Source of the DNA: Cliona cf. orientalis
Taxonomy: Eukaryota > Porifera > Demospongiae > Clionaida > Clionaidae
Assembly: GCA_963930775.1 (NCBI GenBank)
Contig: OZ005706.1
Location: forward strand, 7,060,428-7,124,427
Length of the DNA: 64,000 nt
Reading direction: 5' to 3'
Below, piece after piece: positions 40,487 through 51,914 of the stretch; position 1 is the stretch's first letter; the number at the start of each line of letters is the position of its first letter. The position numbers and the translations under genes are program-made. The notes under the pieces were generated by a model. It saw nothing but the letters and a program-made list of their open reading frames with translations, did not search any database and was not told the DNA's origin.

Positions 40487-40743
40487 GGCCAAGCAAAATT
40501 GATTATTAGTTTCTCATCCTATGTTCAGGAATTTCCCCAGGCGGGAGGGTGGCTTTTTATTTTATTTTTTGTCATGAATATCATTAAGTGTCATCATGAA
40601 TTTCATTAAAAAATGGGCGAGTCTATGATGTAATGCCTTGTGCAGATAGTTTTAATGATATTCATGAATTAAAATGTGGTCAGGCAAGGGGAAAAACTAG
40701 AGGCGGGCGGGGATGAGAAACTAATATTCAATTTTATTTGGCC
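40487..40743. mobile_element. Harbinger-type MITE H1 (TAA duplication)
   Basis: Arms GGCCAAGCAAAATTGATTAT and, at the right, an inverted AATATTCAATTTTATTTGGCC. TAA at 40484-40486 and 40744-40746. Inner arm TAGTTTCTCATCC is shared with H2 and H3. Confidence 0.85.
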
Positions 40744-41117
40744 TAACTATAGCTATTGATCATAGCTACACTGGTCATTTAAAATGACCAGTGTAGCTAT
40801 ATGCATTACCGGTACTATTGAGTCTCATAATAATTATTGAAATCAAGTGCACTGTATAATAATAATATAGTGGTAAGTTCACAGGAGAGAATACAACATG
40901 ATCAGGGATAACTGCATGAATCAATATTACATAATTAATTAATGTGATTTAATACTGTTAACAGACTGAGTATGATTCGATCTATAATAGCTAATATAGT
41001 ATTATGTGTATGAACTCGAAGATTATTAGCTAGATGAGGTGCACATCCTCATCGTGAAACTTGATAATAGTAGCTTCCTCATCATCACTAGCTAATAATT
41101 ATAGAACAAACTATTAC

Positions 41118-41163
41118 CATAGATATTATAGACTTACGTGTACGTAAGTCTATAATATCTATG
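41118..41163. repeat. 46 bp near-perfect palindrome, copy 1
   Basis: CATAGATATTATAGACTTAC mirrored around GTGTAC. A second copy with a slightly longer centre lies at 41861-41912. Confidence 0.85.
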
Positions 41164-41204
41164 CTATTACTGAGCGATACACGGCAAGTGAGACTAGTAG
41201 CGGG

Positions 41205-41325
41205 GGGTTGGGTTTAGGTAATCGGTTTTTGACGATCGCGAGAGGTTTGGGTTTCGGTGATCGGTTGTTGACGATCGCGAGAGGTTTGGGTTTCGGTAAT
41301 CGGTTGTTGACGAGGGTTAGTATTA
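41205..41325. repeat. ~39 bp tandem repeat, three units
   Basis: Units contain GGTTTGGGTTTCGGTGATCG and TTGTTGACGATCGCGAGA. The minus-strand ORF over it (PKPLAIVNNR repeats) is a by-product. Confidence 0.8.
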
Positions 41326-41377
41326 TGGGTTTAAGGTGTACTATAAATTTTTTTTGCGGTGTGCATGCATGCAGAGA

Positions 41378-41531
41378 TACGTAGCCCCGCCCCATTTTCA
41401 TTTCGGCATAAGGGTTTGCCTACTCGAGCATTTATTATGGAAAAATTTTACGCAGTGTCTAGAGTGCCGGCAAATTTATATACAAATTTATATTGCCATA
41501 TGCAGGAGGGGGCGGGGACTAGGGCTACGTA
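41378..41531. repeat. TACGTAGCCCCGCCCC foldback
   Basis: TACGTAGCCCCGCCCC at the left faces GGGGCGGGGACTAGGGCTACGTA (split at 41509-41531) at the right, about 154 bp overall. It is non-coding. Confidence 0.65.
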
Positions 41532-41586
41532 AGAGTACAGTATTTTATATGGACTTACCGGCACTATAACGCTTAAATTGCGGTGC

Positions 41587-41705
41587 CGGTGTCATAAAAT
41601 TTTGGGGACCCCATGAAATTGGGGACCCCGGGTCCCCATTTTCATTATGATTTTGGGGACCCTTTCGTGAATATGGGGACCCCCCAGTTTCGTTCAATGT
41701 TTTAT
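41587..41705. repeat. GGGGACCC-rich repeat, copy 1
   Basis: Alternating TTTTGGGGACCCC and GGGTCCCCATTTTCAT words. The same pattern recurs at 55455-55612. Confidence 0.6.
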
Positions 41706-41860
41706 AGTAGAACTTGAAGAATCGGCGGTTGCCATGAATTTACTGGGGTCAGCAGAGCCCATTATTGTTAGAAGAAGTTAGTGGCTGGCTAGAAAAATAT
41801 GGCTTAGTCACTAGCCTAACTTGTATAAAAATCTGTACACGATGGAAGTAGCGATTTAAC

Positions 41861-41912
41861 CATAGATATTATAGACTTACGTACATGTGTACGTAAGCCT
41901 ATAATATCTATG
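41861..41912. repeat. Palindrome, copy 2
   Basis: Same arms as 41118-41163 (CATAGATATTATAGACTTAC) with centre GTACATGTGTAC and one mismatch (AAGCC for AAGTC). Confidence 0.8.
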
Positions 41913-41998
41913 ATTTAACGACCTTTTTTTGGTAAAGGTCGTCAGCGCTTTACCATTGCCTGCAGTCTGAAAAGCCAATCTACTCTTCAGACATTTAA

Positions 41999-43463
41999 GG
42001 TACCATTAAATTGCGTGGGCGTGAGGTGGGGGATATGACACCTAAACCACATCAAAGTCATTAGTGAGGTGCATGTTGTGTAACCACGCCCTTTTAATTG
42101 CACATGTCTCAGGGGTGTGGCTGCTAGAGCCGGAAGTGTTCATTTAATATCCTCCATGGACCGGAAGCCGAGCCGGAAGGGAGGGGCCAGGCCACGCCCA
42201 AAACAGCCCCACCCTGTTCCCCAAGGACCACCATTCTCAATCAAGTGCCTACTAACCACCGGATGTCCACCGGAAGCCCACAATCAATCCCAATTAAAAC
42301 ACACAGCTTCCTCAAGGCCAAAACACACACAAACACTTGGAGGCCGTTCTGCCACACCGCCCACGCAAGAGCTCACCTCATTTCCTGTGTGGGCGGAGTA
42401 ACAACACGTCATCGCAACCACATCCGCTTCAAACCATCGTCAGCTTCCGTCCAGCCGTACGGGCCCCTCGATCGCACCGCCGTACAGTGCCTCATTAACA
42501 GACATGGCCTCACCTTTGACCTCCTGCCACGCCCCCAAAGCCTCCTCGCGGGGTTCAAAGGTCACCACCGCTTCCGGGACACGCCCACCTATCGCCGAGG
42601 CCAAGTCCCAGGCGCCGATGTCCAAGCACTGGCCCGTGAAGCCACGCCCAATCGGAAGCAATAAAACCTGCATTAATGCACACGCACACGCTCCACACAG
42701 TGCCAGGAACACGCCCACATGCTTAATTAGGCCTAATAAGCTTTTTTTTTTTTTTTTTTTTCAAGGAGACCAGAACACTAAGCAGAAAAAAAAAATTGTC
42801 CAAAACCACCACATAGTTGAGCTGGATGCTTAGTAGAGCCATACAATGCAAGCAGGCACCCTATACTCCAATTTTGACCAAAACAGGTAAAGGTCGTCAC
42901 GTTTGTGTGCGCGCGCCTAACGGGGATTCCCCGTTTTTCACGTAGCGCGTGGGCGGAAAACATTGCAAACGCATGGCTTCCCTGTACAAACATATGGGAA
43001 AACTTCAAAGGGCCGTAACTTCAATTCAAAGGCGTGAATCAAAATTCTTTCAGGTCAAATCTCTAGTTTCGACCCATTCTGCGTGCCCATGTAAAAATTA
43101 TGTCCCCAAGTACTCCCAAACCCCCCATGAATTAGATTATTTAATTATTTATTTATTTAATTATTTAATTATTTAAATTTGCTTTTTTTTTCTACTTAGT
43201 GTTTAATTTTTTTTCTTAAGTCGTTGCGGTTAATAGTTAAGAAAGAATGCTTTGATCTTGCTTTGATGTGGGCAATTACCGGCCTTTTCTTCAGGGGCCA
43301 CTTCCGGTCGCTAATTACACGCGCATAATCATCCCTGGCCGATTCTGGACACGCCCACCTTCGACCAAAAGCACTCGTATGGCCTCTTCGGCCACGCCCC
43401 TTCACGATTCGCTAATTGAATTAGCCATTCCTGACGCTCACGCCCACGCAATTAAATGGTACC
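41999..43463. mobile_element. TTAA-target element, copy E4 (inverted, long form)
   Basis: TTAA at 41995-41998 and 43464-43467; ends GGTACCATTAAATTGCG and CGCAATTAAATGGTACC. It is inverted relative to E2. It contains a ~426 bp nested element with CACTA ends (42776-43201). Confidence 0.85.
42776..43201. mobile_element. Nested CACTA-ended element in E4
   Basis: Ends CACTAAGCAGAAAAAAAA and TTTTTTTTTCTACTTAGTG. It sits at the A/T-run junction of E4, and the same insert sits in E5, so it was present in their common ancestor. No coding sequence; no target duplication was found. Confidence 0.65.
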
Positions 43464-43768
43464 TTAAGGTACCATTTAATTGCGTGGGCGTGAGGTGGGG
43501 GATATGACACCTAAACCACATCAAAGTCATTAGTGAGGTGCATGTTGTGTAACCACGCCCTTTTAATAGACCCTTTTCCAGCATTACGTCACAATCGCGC
43601 GGGTGGTCAAAAGTGAGCTCTAATTAGAAACGCTCCATACTTACATATGGCGGAGTCAATGCACAAAAAGGCGCTCTCTCAACACAGAACAGCTGCATTA
43701 TACTTCAAAACAGCACTAAACTATTAGTAGAGGGGTTAAATTAAACGAAAATATACAGACCGTGAACG

Positions 43769-44884
43769 ATGGCTGAGTGTAGCGCGGACATAGGAGCTAG
43801 TAGTTCCACCCTAGTTGGCACCGTTGCCGACAGCAAGACGTTAGAGAAGTGGACTTGTGAGGCACTGAAAACATACTTGAAGTCTCGGGGACTGAGCTAC
43901 TCGGGTCTTCGAAAAGCTGAACTAGTTGCCAAGTAAGTAAATTTTCAGCACCCGCCCACTTTTGTATTATTAGAGCAAGTACCACCCTTTACCACTTCTG
44001 TGCATCCATAAAGCAAATTTATACTCAATAATAAACATTGTGCACACACAAACAAAAGAGTGAAAGGTGCCATGGAAGTGGGCATGTCCTCCTGTGAAGA
44101 TAGTGACACAGAGGAGGAAAGACCGAGTATGCTTGACGATGCCTTGAAGGATGCCACAGGCTGGATCAATCTGGAGAGTACGAACAATATTATTATACCA
44201 CAGTTATCCATCAAAAATATCCATCAGTATTTTATCAAAAGGAAAGTACGTAAAGATCAAGTTACTGCAAGTAAACCATTCGAACAAGGTTATCGCATTT
44301 ATGACGCTAAAAAAGTACGGTCTATATCTATCTACCAAGCAAGCAATGACAATCTATTTAGTGTTATTAAGGCAGCAGTACTACCATCACAAAGGACGGA
44401 TAAGGTGTACGAAACAATTATCGTAGTATACAATACAACTGGAAATATCTACTATGCCACATGCACATGCACAGCAGGAGAAGGAGGATCATGTAATCAC
44501 GTAGCTGCCCTTTCATTTGCCATAGACGCTCATAACCGCACTAACCCACCCCCTTCATGCACATCACTACCCTCAAAATGGAATGTACCTAAAAGCACCA
44601 AGGCACCAAAGGATATCCCAGTATCTACCCTACATATCAAGAAGCCATCCTATCTTAAACCCAAAAAAACAGGACTACCATCACCACACACACCTATTAG
44701 CCCAAGTATGTCACAAGTAACTATCGATCGTATAATGAAACTACGCCAGGACCTATCGGAACATTGTACACATACACTCTTATTTCATCAAGTATGGCCA
44801 GAAACAACAGATCAAAGGCAAATAGCAAGATTAAATTTACATCGTACTTCTCCACCACCATCAACGTTACCATCATCTCCCTAG
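43769..44884 (+). CDS. Transposon companion protein: SAP domain + SWIM zinc finger
   Basis: Two exons: 43769-43932 and 44059-44884 (acceptor AAAAG). Exon 1 starts MAECSADIGASSS and gives a SAP-type helix-turn-helix (CEALKTYLKSRGLSYSGLRK, then AELVAK), continued by VKGAME in exon 2. After an acidic stretch and the phrase YRIYDAKKVRSISIY, a SWIM zinc finger appears (CTCTAGEGGSCNHVAALSFA, pattern C-x-C-x(n)-C-x-H). In ISL2EU elements the second gene typically continues into a YqaJ-like nuclease; here the protein stops about 120 residues after the SWIM motif, so that nuclease is absent. Its role in transposition is inferred. Confidence 0.75.
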
Positions 44885-45032
44885 GATCTTTGCATACCCT
44901 TCCCCACCCCAATAAACTCCTTCTTAATCGGCTTTTCTAAAAGCCACCACTTATACAAAAGATTCCATCTTTCAGCAATCTATACAATTGCACAAGTACA
45001 CAAAAAACATAGAACAAAATTAAAGCAATAAA

Positions 45033-46455
45033 CTAAGACTCAAGTTCAGAGTCTATCATAAGCTTAATCCTAGATAAATCAGCATCTGATAATTTATCTA
45101 CATCGACTACTAGTGGAGGGTGAAATAAAGTAAGAGCACAACAAATAAACCAAATATTATCGACATAAGGAGAGATACTGAGGGGAATAACACTAGTTAA
45201 AATACGATACTGCTTAATACGTCCAATAGCTCGCTCAACATGTATTCTTAGCGACGCTATTTTACGTGTTTTTGTAACATTAGATTTGGACAAGCGTCCA
45301 CCTTTAACAAAGGGGGGCATATTCAGCCTACAGCCACGAATAAGGAGATCGTATGAAATATCGAACCCCTTATCCGCCATTACCGAGTCCCCACTTTCAA
45401 TTAAGTCTAATAGACCACAATGCCTAGTAAGCTCCTGATCTGATATGCCCCCCGTGTATAAACTTGATACAAAAATACATGCTCCTGTGGGACTGATAAC
45501 CAATTAAACCTTTAAAAGTGTTATGATGCTTATAAGATGACCAAGTAGATGACTGAATATTAAGGGATGATGGAGTCTCGATAAATAGTTCCGTACAATC
45601 AATGATAACACGAGTAGATGGATAAATTTCTTTAAACTGCTTAGGCATATGTAGATCGATTAATTCACGTGAAGGCCAAGTAATTAGTGGATAAAGTTGT
45701 GTGCTTAGAAATGGTAACCATGCTGTACATATTCTTGATATAGTGGATACGCTACAATTAAATCTATGTCCAAGGTCTTTCTCGAGTAGATTAAGGCGTA
45801 AACGTAATAGCACTAAAAAATACTCATCAATGGGTTGTAATAATCGTTGCCGACTTAATAACTGGTGTGTAACATCAGTGTGCTTACTTGGACGGTATCG
45901 TAAATATTGAAGCAGGGGCTCTAAATATCGGTATATGGAGATAAAAATACTATAAGATGGTAAACCAGTGTAGAATTGTATATCTTCATCGCTACCTTGA
46001 AATCGCTGAATACCAAATCGCTCAATGTGGCTAACTCGCATTTTTTCGAGCTCTTCTGTTATTGATTGAAGGCGCTTCTCAAGCTGTAAATACTTTTCTT
46101 GTAACTTAGTATATGACTCTGTGTACGATTGCAATTGTTTACTTAAATCTTCTTCGACTTTGTGTTTCTTAGTTTGGGGGGCTGGGGAGACAAAAGGGCG
46201 AACAACGGGGGATTTTCGTGCAGAAACGGAAGGGGTCCAGGGAAATATGGTAGGTACATCCTTAGCTTTCTTAGTGTTTTTAAAATGAAGACTGCATATA
46301 TATGTATAAGGGGATACTGTAATAGGCTTCTTGATACTGACCAACCATCGGTGTCTCTCTTCAGTGTCAGTAGGTAGTTTATAGAATGAGAGGCCTTTGC
46401 ACTCTTCCTTGTTGCTCCTACTTGTACACCCGGGTATTGAGCAGTGTTTTGGCAT
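45033..46455 (-). pseudogene. THAP-domain DDE transposase with one frameshift
   Basis: The reading frame starts at 46455 (MPKHCSIPGCTSRSNKEECK) with a C2CH THAP zinc finger: CSIPGC, then YICSLHF. A coiled coil follows (QLQSYTESYTKLQEKYLQLE), then a helix-turn-helix region (LGHRFNCSVSTISRICTAWL) and a DDE_Tnp_4 domain: D in VIIDCTELF, D in VMADKGF, E in RIHVERAIGRIK. The frame shifts once, near 45495, between FKGLIG and ISPTGACIF, consistent with one extra base. The downstream frame is otherwise open to TAA at 45033. All three acidic residues survive. It is probably inactive unless the shift is an assembly error. It sits antisense to the SAP/SWIM gene, sharing the ~150 bp between their 3' ends. 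Confidence 0.88.
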
Positions 46456-47465
46456 GGTCTCGATAAGTATAAACGAACGCCAGACTCGCTACCAAACTTG
46501 CTTTACAATTCGCTTCCACAGCGCCACTCAACACAATACATCCAAACGCACCGAATTTGCACTCAGCGCTCACACTAAAAACACAAATATTATACACATG
46601 CAGCTGCTACAACTCACCTAGTTACATGATTCCCGCTTTTTGTCCAGTACAGCGATCAGCTGGAGCTTACAAGAGCTCATCTTCTCTTCATGTTTTACAC
46701 GCGGCTATATGGCGCGATTCTAATTAGAGCTCACTTTTGACCACCCGCGCGATTATGACGTAATGCTGGAAAAGGGTCTATTGCACAGGTCTCAGGGGTG
46801 TGGCTGCTAGAGCCGGAAGTGTTCATTTAATATCCTCCATGGACCGGAAGCCGAGCCGGAAGGGAGGGGCCAGGCCACGCCCAAAACAGCCCCACCCTGT
46901 TCCCCAAGGACCACCATTCTCAATCAAGTGCCTACTAACCACCGGATGTCCACCGGAAGCCCACAATCAATCCCAATTAAAACACACAGCTTCCTCAAGG
47001 CCAAAACACACACAAACACTTGGAGGCCGTTCTGCCACACCGCCCACACAAGAGCTCACCTCATTTCCTGTGTGGGCGGAGTAACAACACGTCATCGCAA
47101 CCACATCCGCTTCAAACCATCGTCAGCTTCCGTCCAGCCGTACGGTCCCCTCCATCGCACCAGCGTACAGTGCCTCATTAACAGACATGGCCTCACCTTT
47201 GACCTCCTGCCACGCCCCCAAAGCCTCCTCGAGGGGTTCAAAGGTCACCACCGCTTCCGGGACACGCCCACCTATCGCCGAGGCCAAGTCCCAGGCGCCG
47301 ATATCCAAGCACTGGCCCGTGAAGCCACGCCCAATCGGAAGCAACAAAACCTGCATTAACGCACACGCACACACTCCACACAGTGCCAGGAACACGCCCA
47401 CATGCTTAATTAGGCCTAATAAGGCTTTTTTTTTTTTTTTTTTTTTTTTTTTTCAAGGGACCACA

Positions 47466-47919
47466 CACTAAGCAGAAAAAAAATGGTCCGAAAACCACCA
47501 CACAGTCGAGCTGGATGCATAGTAGAGCCATACAACACAAGCAGGCATCAAAATAGCCATATGTACAATGTTTGGTAAAGGGTCGTCAACGTACCCCGCG
47601 CGCCCGTAATTTTTTTTTATGGGCAAACATTGCAAGTGCATGGCTTCCTATACAAACATATGGGGATACTTCAAAGGGCCGTAACTTTAATTCTAAGGTG
47701 TCAATCAAAATTTTCTCATGTCAAATCTCGTGTTTTGACCCATTCTGCGTGCCCATATAAAAATTATCTCACCAAGTGCTCCCAATCCCTCCAAACATTA
47801 TTTACTGCACAGAAATCTTTTTTTTTTTTTTTTCTACTTAGTGTGTAATTAAGTGCTCCCAAACCCCCCATGAATTAGATTATTTAATTATTTAAATTTG
47901 CTTTTTTTTCTACTTAGTG
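47466..47919. mobile_element. Nested CACTA-ended element in E5
   Basis: Ends CACTAAGCAGAAAAAAAA and CTACTTAGTG, homologous to 42776-43201. The right end is partly duplicated (a second CTACTTAGTG at about 47834-47843), making it longer. Confidence 0.65.
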
Positions 47920-48228
47920 TATAATTGTCGTTGCGGTTAATAGTTAAGAAAGAATGCTTTGATCTTGCTTTGAAGTGGGCAATTACCGGCGTTTTCTTCA
48001 GGGGCCACTTCCGGTCGCTAATTACACGCGCATAATCATCCCTGGCCGATTCTAGACACGCCCACCTTCGACCAAAAGCACTCGTATGGCCTCTTCGGCC
48101 ACGCCCCTTCACGATTCGCTAATTGAATTAGCCAATCCTGACGCTCACGCCCACGCACTTTAATGCTACCTTAATTCTATTGTTTTTGCTGGGAGGTACA
48201 GTCGCTTGCTAGCTGGCTAGCTACATAA

Positions 48229-48761
48229 GGCCACTCCAAATCAATCATTAGTTTCTGGTCACCCGCCCGCATGATATTTTGAAAAGCCAGTTTATGAGGA
48301 CTATAATGATATTCATAGAAAAGATGACGTAAAATTACGTTTTGAGTCATAAAATATTATGATACTCTCGAGATATCGATCTCAAGCTCATTGCCTTGCT
48401 GCACATGGTGAATCAAATACCCTAAACTTCACTCAGTTCGTCAGCCTGCATTACATTTTACTGTTGACCTGCCAGTGTACTAGTCTGGCGTAGCCGACCC
48501 TCCTCTTCCTGCGAGGGTCGGCTACGCCAGACTACCAGTGTACTTCAACAGCTCATAGCTAGCTGATATTATGATCTGACAGGCTATTGTTTGCACTCGA
48601 GGTTTGCTGACCATGCATCTGTGGTATGGTTTAAGTACTTCCTCTTCCTGTCTTAATTCAATTAGTCATAGTCCCATAGTCCTAACCACCCGCCCGCCTG
48701 CATGTACTTGCAATTGAGACAACTGGTGTGACCAGAAACTAATAATTGACTTGGAGTGGCC
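48229..48761. mobile_element. Harbinger-type MITE H2 in promoter of copy B
   Basis: Arms GGCCACTCCAAATCAATCAT and, inverted, AATAATTGACTTGGAGTGGCC. TAA at 48226-48228 and 48762-48764. Gene A has the uninterrupted flank (CTACATAGTTCTGA), confirming an insertion 58 bp before the ATG of copy B. It contains a nested 54 bp hairpin. Confidence 0.88.
48481..48534. repeat. 54 bp perfect hairpin with 9 bp target duplication
   Basis: A perfect 22 bp stem (TAGTCTGGCGTAGCCGACCC...) closes a 10 base loop. CCAGTGTAC repeats perfectly at 48472-48480 and 48535-48543. It is inserted inside MITE H2. Confidence 0.92.
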
Positions 48762-49618
48762 TAATTCTGACACGTCGTGTGCATATTAGTACTACCGATC
48801 AGTTGACGCAGAACAAAAATGGCTCAAGAAATCGATGATCTTCTCTCCAAAGTTGACGACACAAATTTTGGTGAGTATCTCCTGTTATCGCGCAAGCCAC
48901 ACTGTACATGTATAATATATATTATATTAAAGTTATGTAGCTATGCTCATAATACGATCACAAAATTTAAATTGTCTGCAATATTTTCATAGTGGAAGAT
49001 GATTGGAATGTGGTGTTTGCTGAGTGCAGTTCACTAGCCTCCAAGTGGCAGCAGCTCAGCGCCTTCCTTGGTCTCAAGCCATCGATTATCGATCGCATAA
49101 AGAGTGATTTCCCCAACGACAGCCTCGGCTGTTGGAGTGAAGCTCTCAAGGAGTGGATCAAGATGAATTACGACACAGAGAAATTCGGTAAACCATCATG
49201 GAAGACTTTACTCAACGCCATTGCAAAGATTGATAAGCTACTATTCAATAGGCTGGCAACTGAGCACCAACGTACAGGTATTATAGTACTAGCTACTGCT
49301 AGATAATTTCACTATAATTTGCATAATTTGATTGTAGCATCTACTAAAATGCATCAAACAACCAAAGGAACTATGCCCAATCCTGGGGAAGCCAGTGGTA
49401 AGTTTATTCATGGTTTAATTCAGTGATAAAAAAATCACAAAATTGAATAGGTACAACTGTAAAAATTTAATGTGTTCTCCCGTGCTTACCCTTGAACAGA
49501 AAGAGAGGGTATGCTCCGAGTCACAAAGCATAATGTATAAATTCCAAGAGCTTTTCATAGCATGCGCAATGAGAAAATCGCTATGGAAGGAGAAGATCTC
49601 TAGTCTATTAAAGATCTA

Positions 49619-49846
49619 CCGTATCCGATCTAATTAACGTGCCCATGAAAAAATATTTACGAGTGCTGGGTGGCGCACCATTAGAGCGTGAAAATTATCC
49701 TTCGCGACCAGGTGGCGCACAAAATTTGTACACAAATGTATAGGGATGCGTGGGTGGGCGCATTTAAATAGAGCGTGAAAATTGCACATCAGGCCGAGGT
49801 GGCGCATCTATTAGAGAGGCGCATTAGCTAATTAGATCGGATACGG
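49619..49846. mobile_element. CCGTA-family MITE inserted in exon 4 of copy B
   Basis: Ends CCGTATCCGATCTAATTA and TAATTAGATCGGATACGG, with TA at 49617-49618 and 49847-49848. Genes A and C have the empty site GATCTAGTTCATCATC, proving a 228 bp insertion with TA duplication. Confidence 0.92.
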
Positions 49847-50996
49847 TAGATCATCATCTGGAATGCCTGGGATCTATTAAGCCAGCTTACAAAGGTGGGG
49901 TCTAAAGACAAGACTACACTAGTTAAGGTTATTGAAATAGCAGACTACAGCCCGCTCACACCTGTACCAGCATAATCCATAGCTTGTATATTACGTGCCC
50001 ATAACCATTCATTAATATTCAGAAAGTCAGGCAATAGCTGCCATTGTCACAAACTCTTGCATCAAGTTTTACCTAGACAAAGGGTCTAGTCTACTTTCAA
50101 CAGCTTATTTATGAAGTACTTAACTTACTCCAGTGCTGGAGTTGGTTCCCAAGTTCATAGAGCCTCCACAGAGGGAAAGCTACACACAAAAAAAGGTAAT
50201 TTACGCCAAGCGTAATGGCGGACCAGGTCGTTAACATGGCTGTCTAGCCACTTTCTGACAGGTGGCCTTCAAATTTACACCAACTCCAGCCCTGCCCACA
50301 TGACTGAGTAATGAGCCTTACGGTCAAAAGAGAAGCCATCTACGCCAAATTTGACGCAGAATTTTCATTTATGGTTTGCCTTGGTATGCTCCATTACTCA
50401 CTATGAGAAATGCCCGTGGGTGGGTGAATTGTCATGCACCCGTAACCTTAATATGTACTGTATGTAGTTAGTACATGGTTTATATACTAATTAAGGTATT
50501 GTGCTGGCACCAGCACATAATACGAGATCAGATATAAAATTAATGATCAAAGTTTGGTATGGATTTTTTTTGTCTATGATAGCTAGCTAGCTACTTATGA
50601 TTGTACATGTAGCTAATGCAAAGGATACAGTAAATAGTGTGAAACACTATTATAATTTATGTACCCAGAAGCCTGAAGATAATAATTAACCGCATCGCAA
50701 AGCATAGGCAGAGGGTTGCTGCAATCGTTTGGTGATGGGGGGTGGCAATGGAGTTGGTAATTTTGTCCCATCATAGCAGCCTTTTATATAATAATATGGG
50801 TTGTTGATGGGGGTTAAAATTCTTTCACTAGAGAACAGACCAGCCTATTTATACATCCAGAGCTGGGGAGGAGGGAGGGGTTAGTGATGCAATACATCCA
50901 GAGCTGGTGTGGTCTGGCACACAAGACTAGCATGAACCCCTGTAGTTATAGCTACACCTAGTACCGCACGCATGCGCGAACACAATTAAGTAGGCA

Positions 50997-51607
50997 TGGC
51001 CTGTCACGAAATATTTGGTCCCCCGCGCTAAGTGGTCCCCCCAGACTGTTAATTTCCACTATATCCGGTTCCCCCTTGCGATGGACAGTCCCCCCCTAAG
51101 GGCATGTGCACGAAAGCCCATCATAGCGAATCAGCTCAAACAAAACTAGAGCTCTGTAGAGCACATACCCCGCGCGCTCTGTAGCCACTGTAGACGTAGG
51201 GTAGTACTGCAACACTCTGCGGCATAGCTGTTTTATGACCTGACGACCCTTTCCAACACTGAGCTTGAGCATGCGCAGTCGCATCAGTATGCCAAGGAAT
51301 GGGTGTGGTCGACAAACCACAGGTGTGTTGAACAGAAAATACACGATTTGTAGCGCTAGTAAGCCCTTTTGAGCAATTCGAAGCCGGTATAAACCAGTTT
51401 TTCACCGATATCTACCGATTGGTTGTGCTTACAGTACGCACAGACGCCTAGAACTCGAGATCTGGCGATTTTCGTGCCGCCAACGACGACAGACGATTGC
51501 TTTACCCCTTGCGCATGCGCGCGGGGTAAAAATCCATACATACCGGGGGGGACCGTTAGTTTCAACCACAGACGATCCGGGGGCACCATTCATAGCATGA
51601 CAGGCCA
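50997..51607. mobile_element. TGGCCTGTCA foldback with GGTCCCCC boxes
   Basis: Ends TGGCCTGTCA and TGACAGGCCA. Subterminal GGTCCCCC-type boxes (GGTCCCCCGCG, TGGTCCCCCC; right GGGGGGGACC, GGGGGCACC) frame an interior of about 400 bp. That interior is homologous, inverted, to 60398-60982. Confidence 0.72.
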
Positions 51608-51689
51608 CGATCGCAAGCCATGAATGATCGTTGGTTCGAGGCAAAAACATGGCAGAAAATGTCCTTGACTTGGTTCTGCTGCTTATTTA

Positions 51690-51914
51690 GGCCCCTCCAA
51701 ATCAATTAGTAGTTTCTCATCCCCCTTAATTTCCGCCCGCATGCATTTTGTGATTAGGAGCACAATGCAAAAGTATACCGCCTCCTTTTATGCAAGCGAT
51801 TTTGACGACCATTTCCATCAAAAATTACACATATTGACGACCATTACCACCGCCCGCCCGCATCAATTTTGAGCTCAGAGGGGATGAGAAACTACTAATT
51901 GATTTGGAGGGGCC
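51690..51914. mobile_element. Harbinger-type MITE H3 (TTA duplication)
   Basis: Arms GGCCCCTCCAAATCAATTAG and, inverted, CTAATTGATTTGGAGGGGCC. TTA at 51687-51689 and 51915-51917. Two GACGACCATT motifs lie in the middle. Confidence 0.9.

Larger units (their letters stand above)
43568..46779. mobile_element. 3.2 kb ISL2EU-type DNA transposon
   Basis: Near-perfect ~60 bp terminal inverted repeats start AGACCCTTTTCCAGCATTAC and end GTAATGCTGGAAAAGGGTCT. Other E copies give the empty site CCTTTTAATTGCAC; here it reads TTTTAAT|element|ATTGCAC, a 2 bp AT duplication. It carries two convergent genes: a THAP plus DDE transposase (minus) and a SAP plus SWIM protein (plus). AT duplication, a THAP/IS5-like transposase and a SWIM companion together fit the ISL2EU superfamily. 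PIF/Harbinger, with TWA duplications, fits less well. Confidence 0.75.
43468..48170. mobile_element. TTAA-target element, copy E5 (host of the ISL2EU transposon)
   Basis: Left end TTAA|GGTACCATTTAATTGCG, sharing the TTAA with E4; right end GCACTTTAATGCTACC|TTAA (48171-48174). It is interrupted at 43568-46779 by a 3.2 kb transposon and at 47466-47919 by the CACTA-ended element. The two ends belong to different subfamilies (GGTACC and GGTAGC), suggesting recombination between copies. Confidence 0.82.

Noticed and set aside
42117-42664. Pro/His/Arg-rich proteins on the complement of the E elements
   Set aside because: Repeated with each E copy in either orientation and broken by indels. They are best explained as chance frames in a GC-rich repeat.
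43568-46779. PIF/Harbinger assignment of the 3.2 kb transposon
   Set aside because: The sister-copy empty site supports a 2 bp AT duplication, not TWA, and the SAP/SWIM companion does not fit the usual Myb-like partner.
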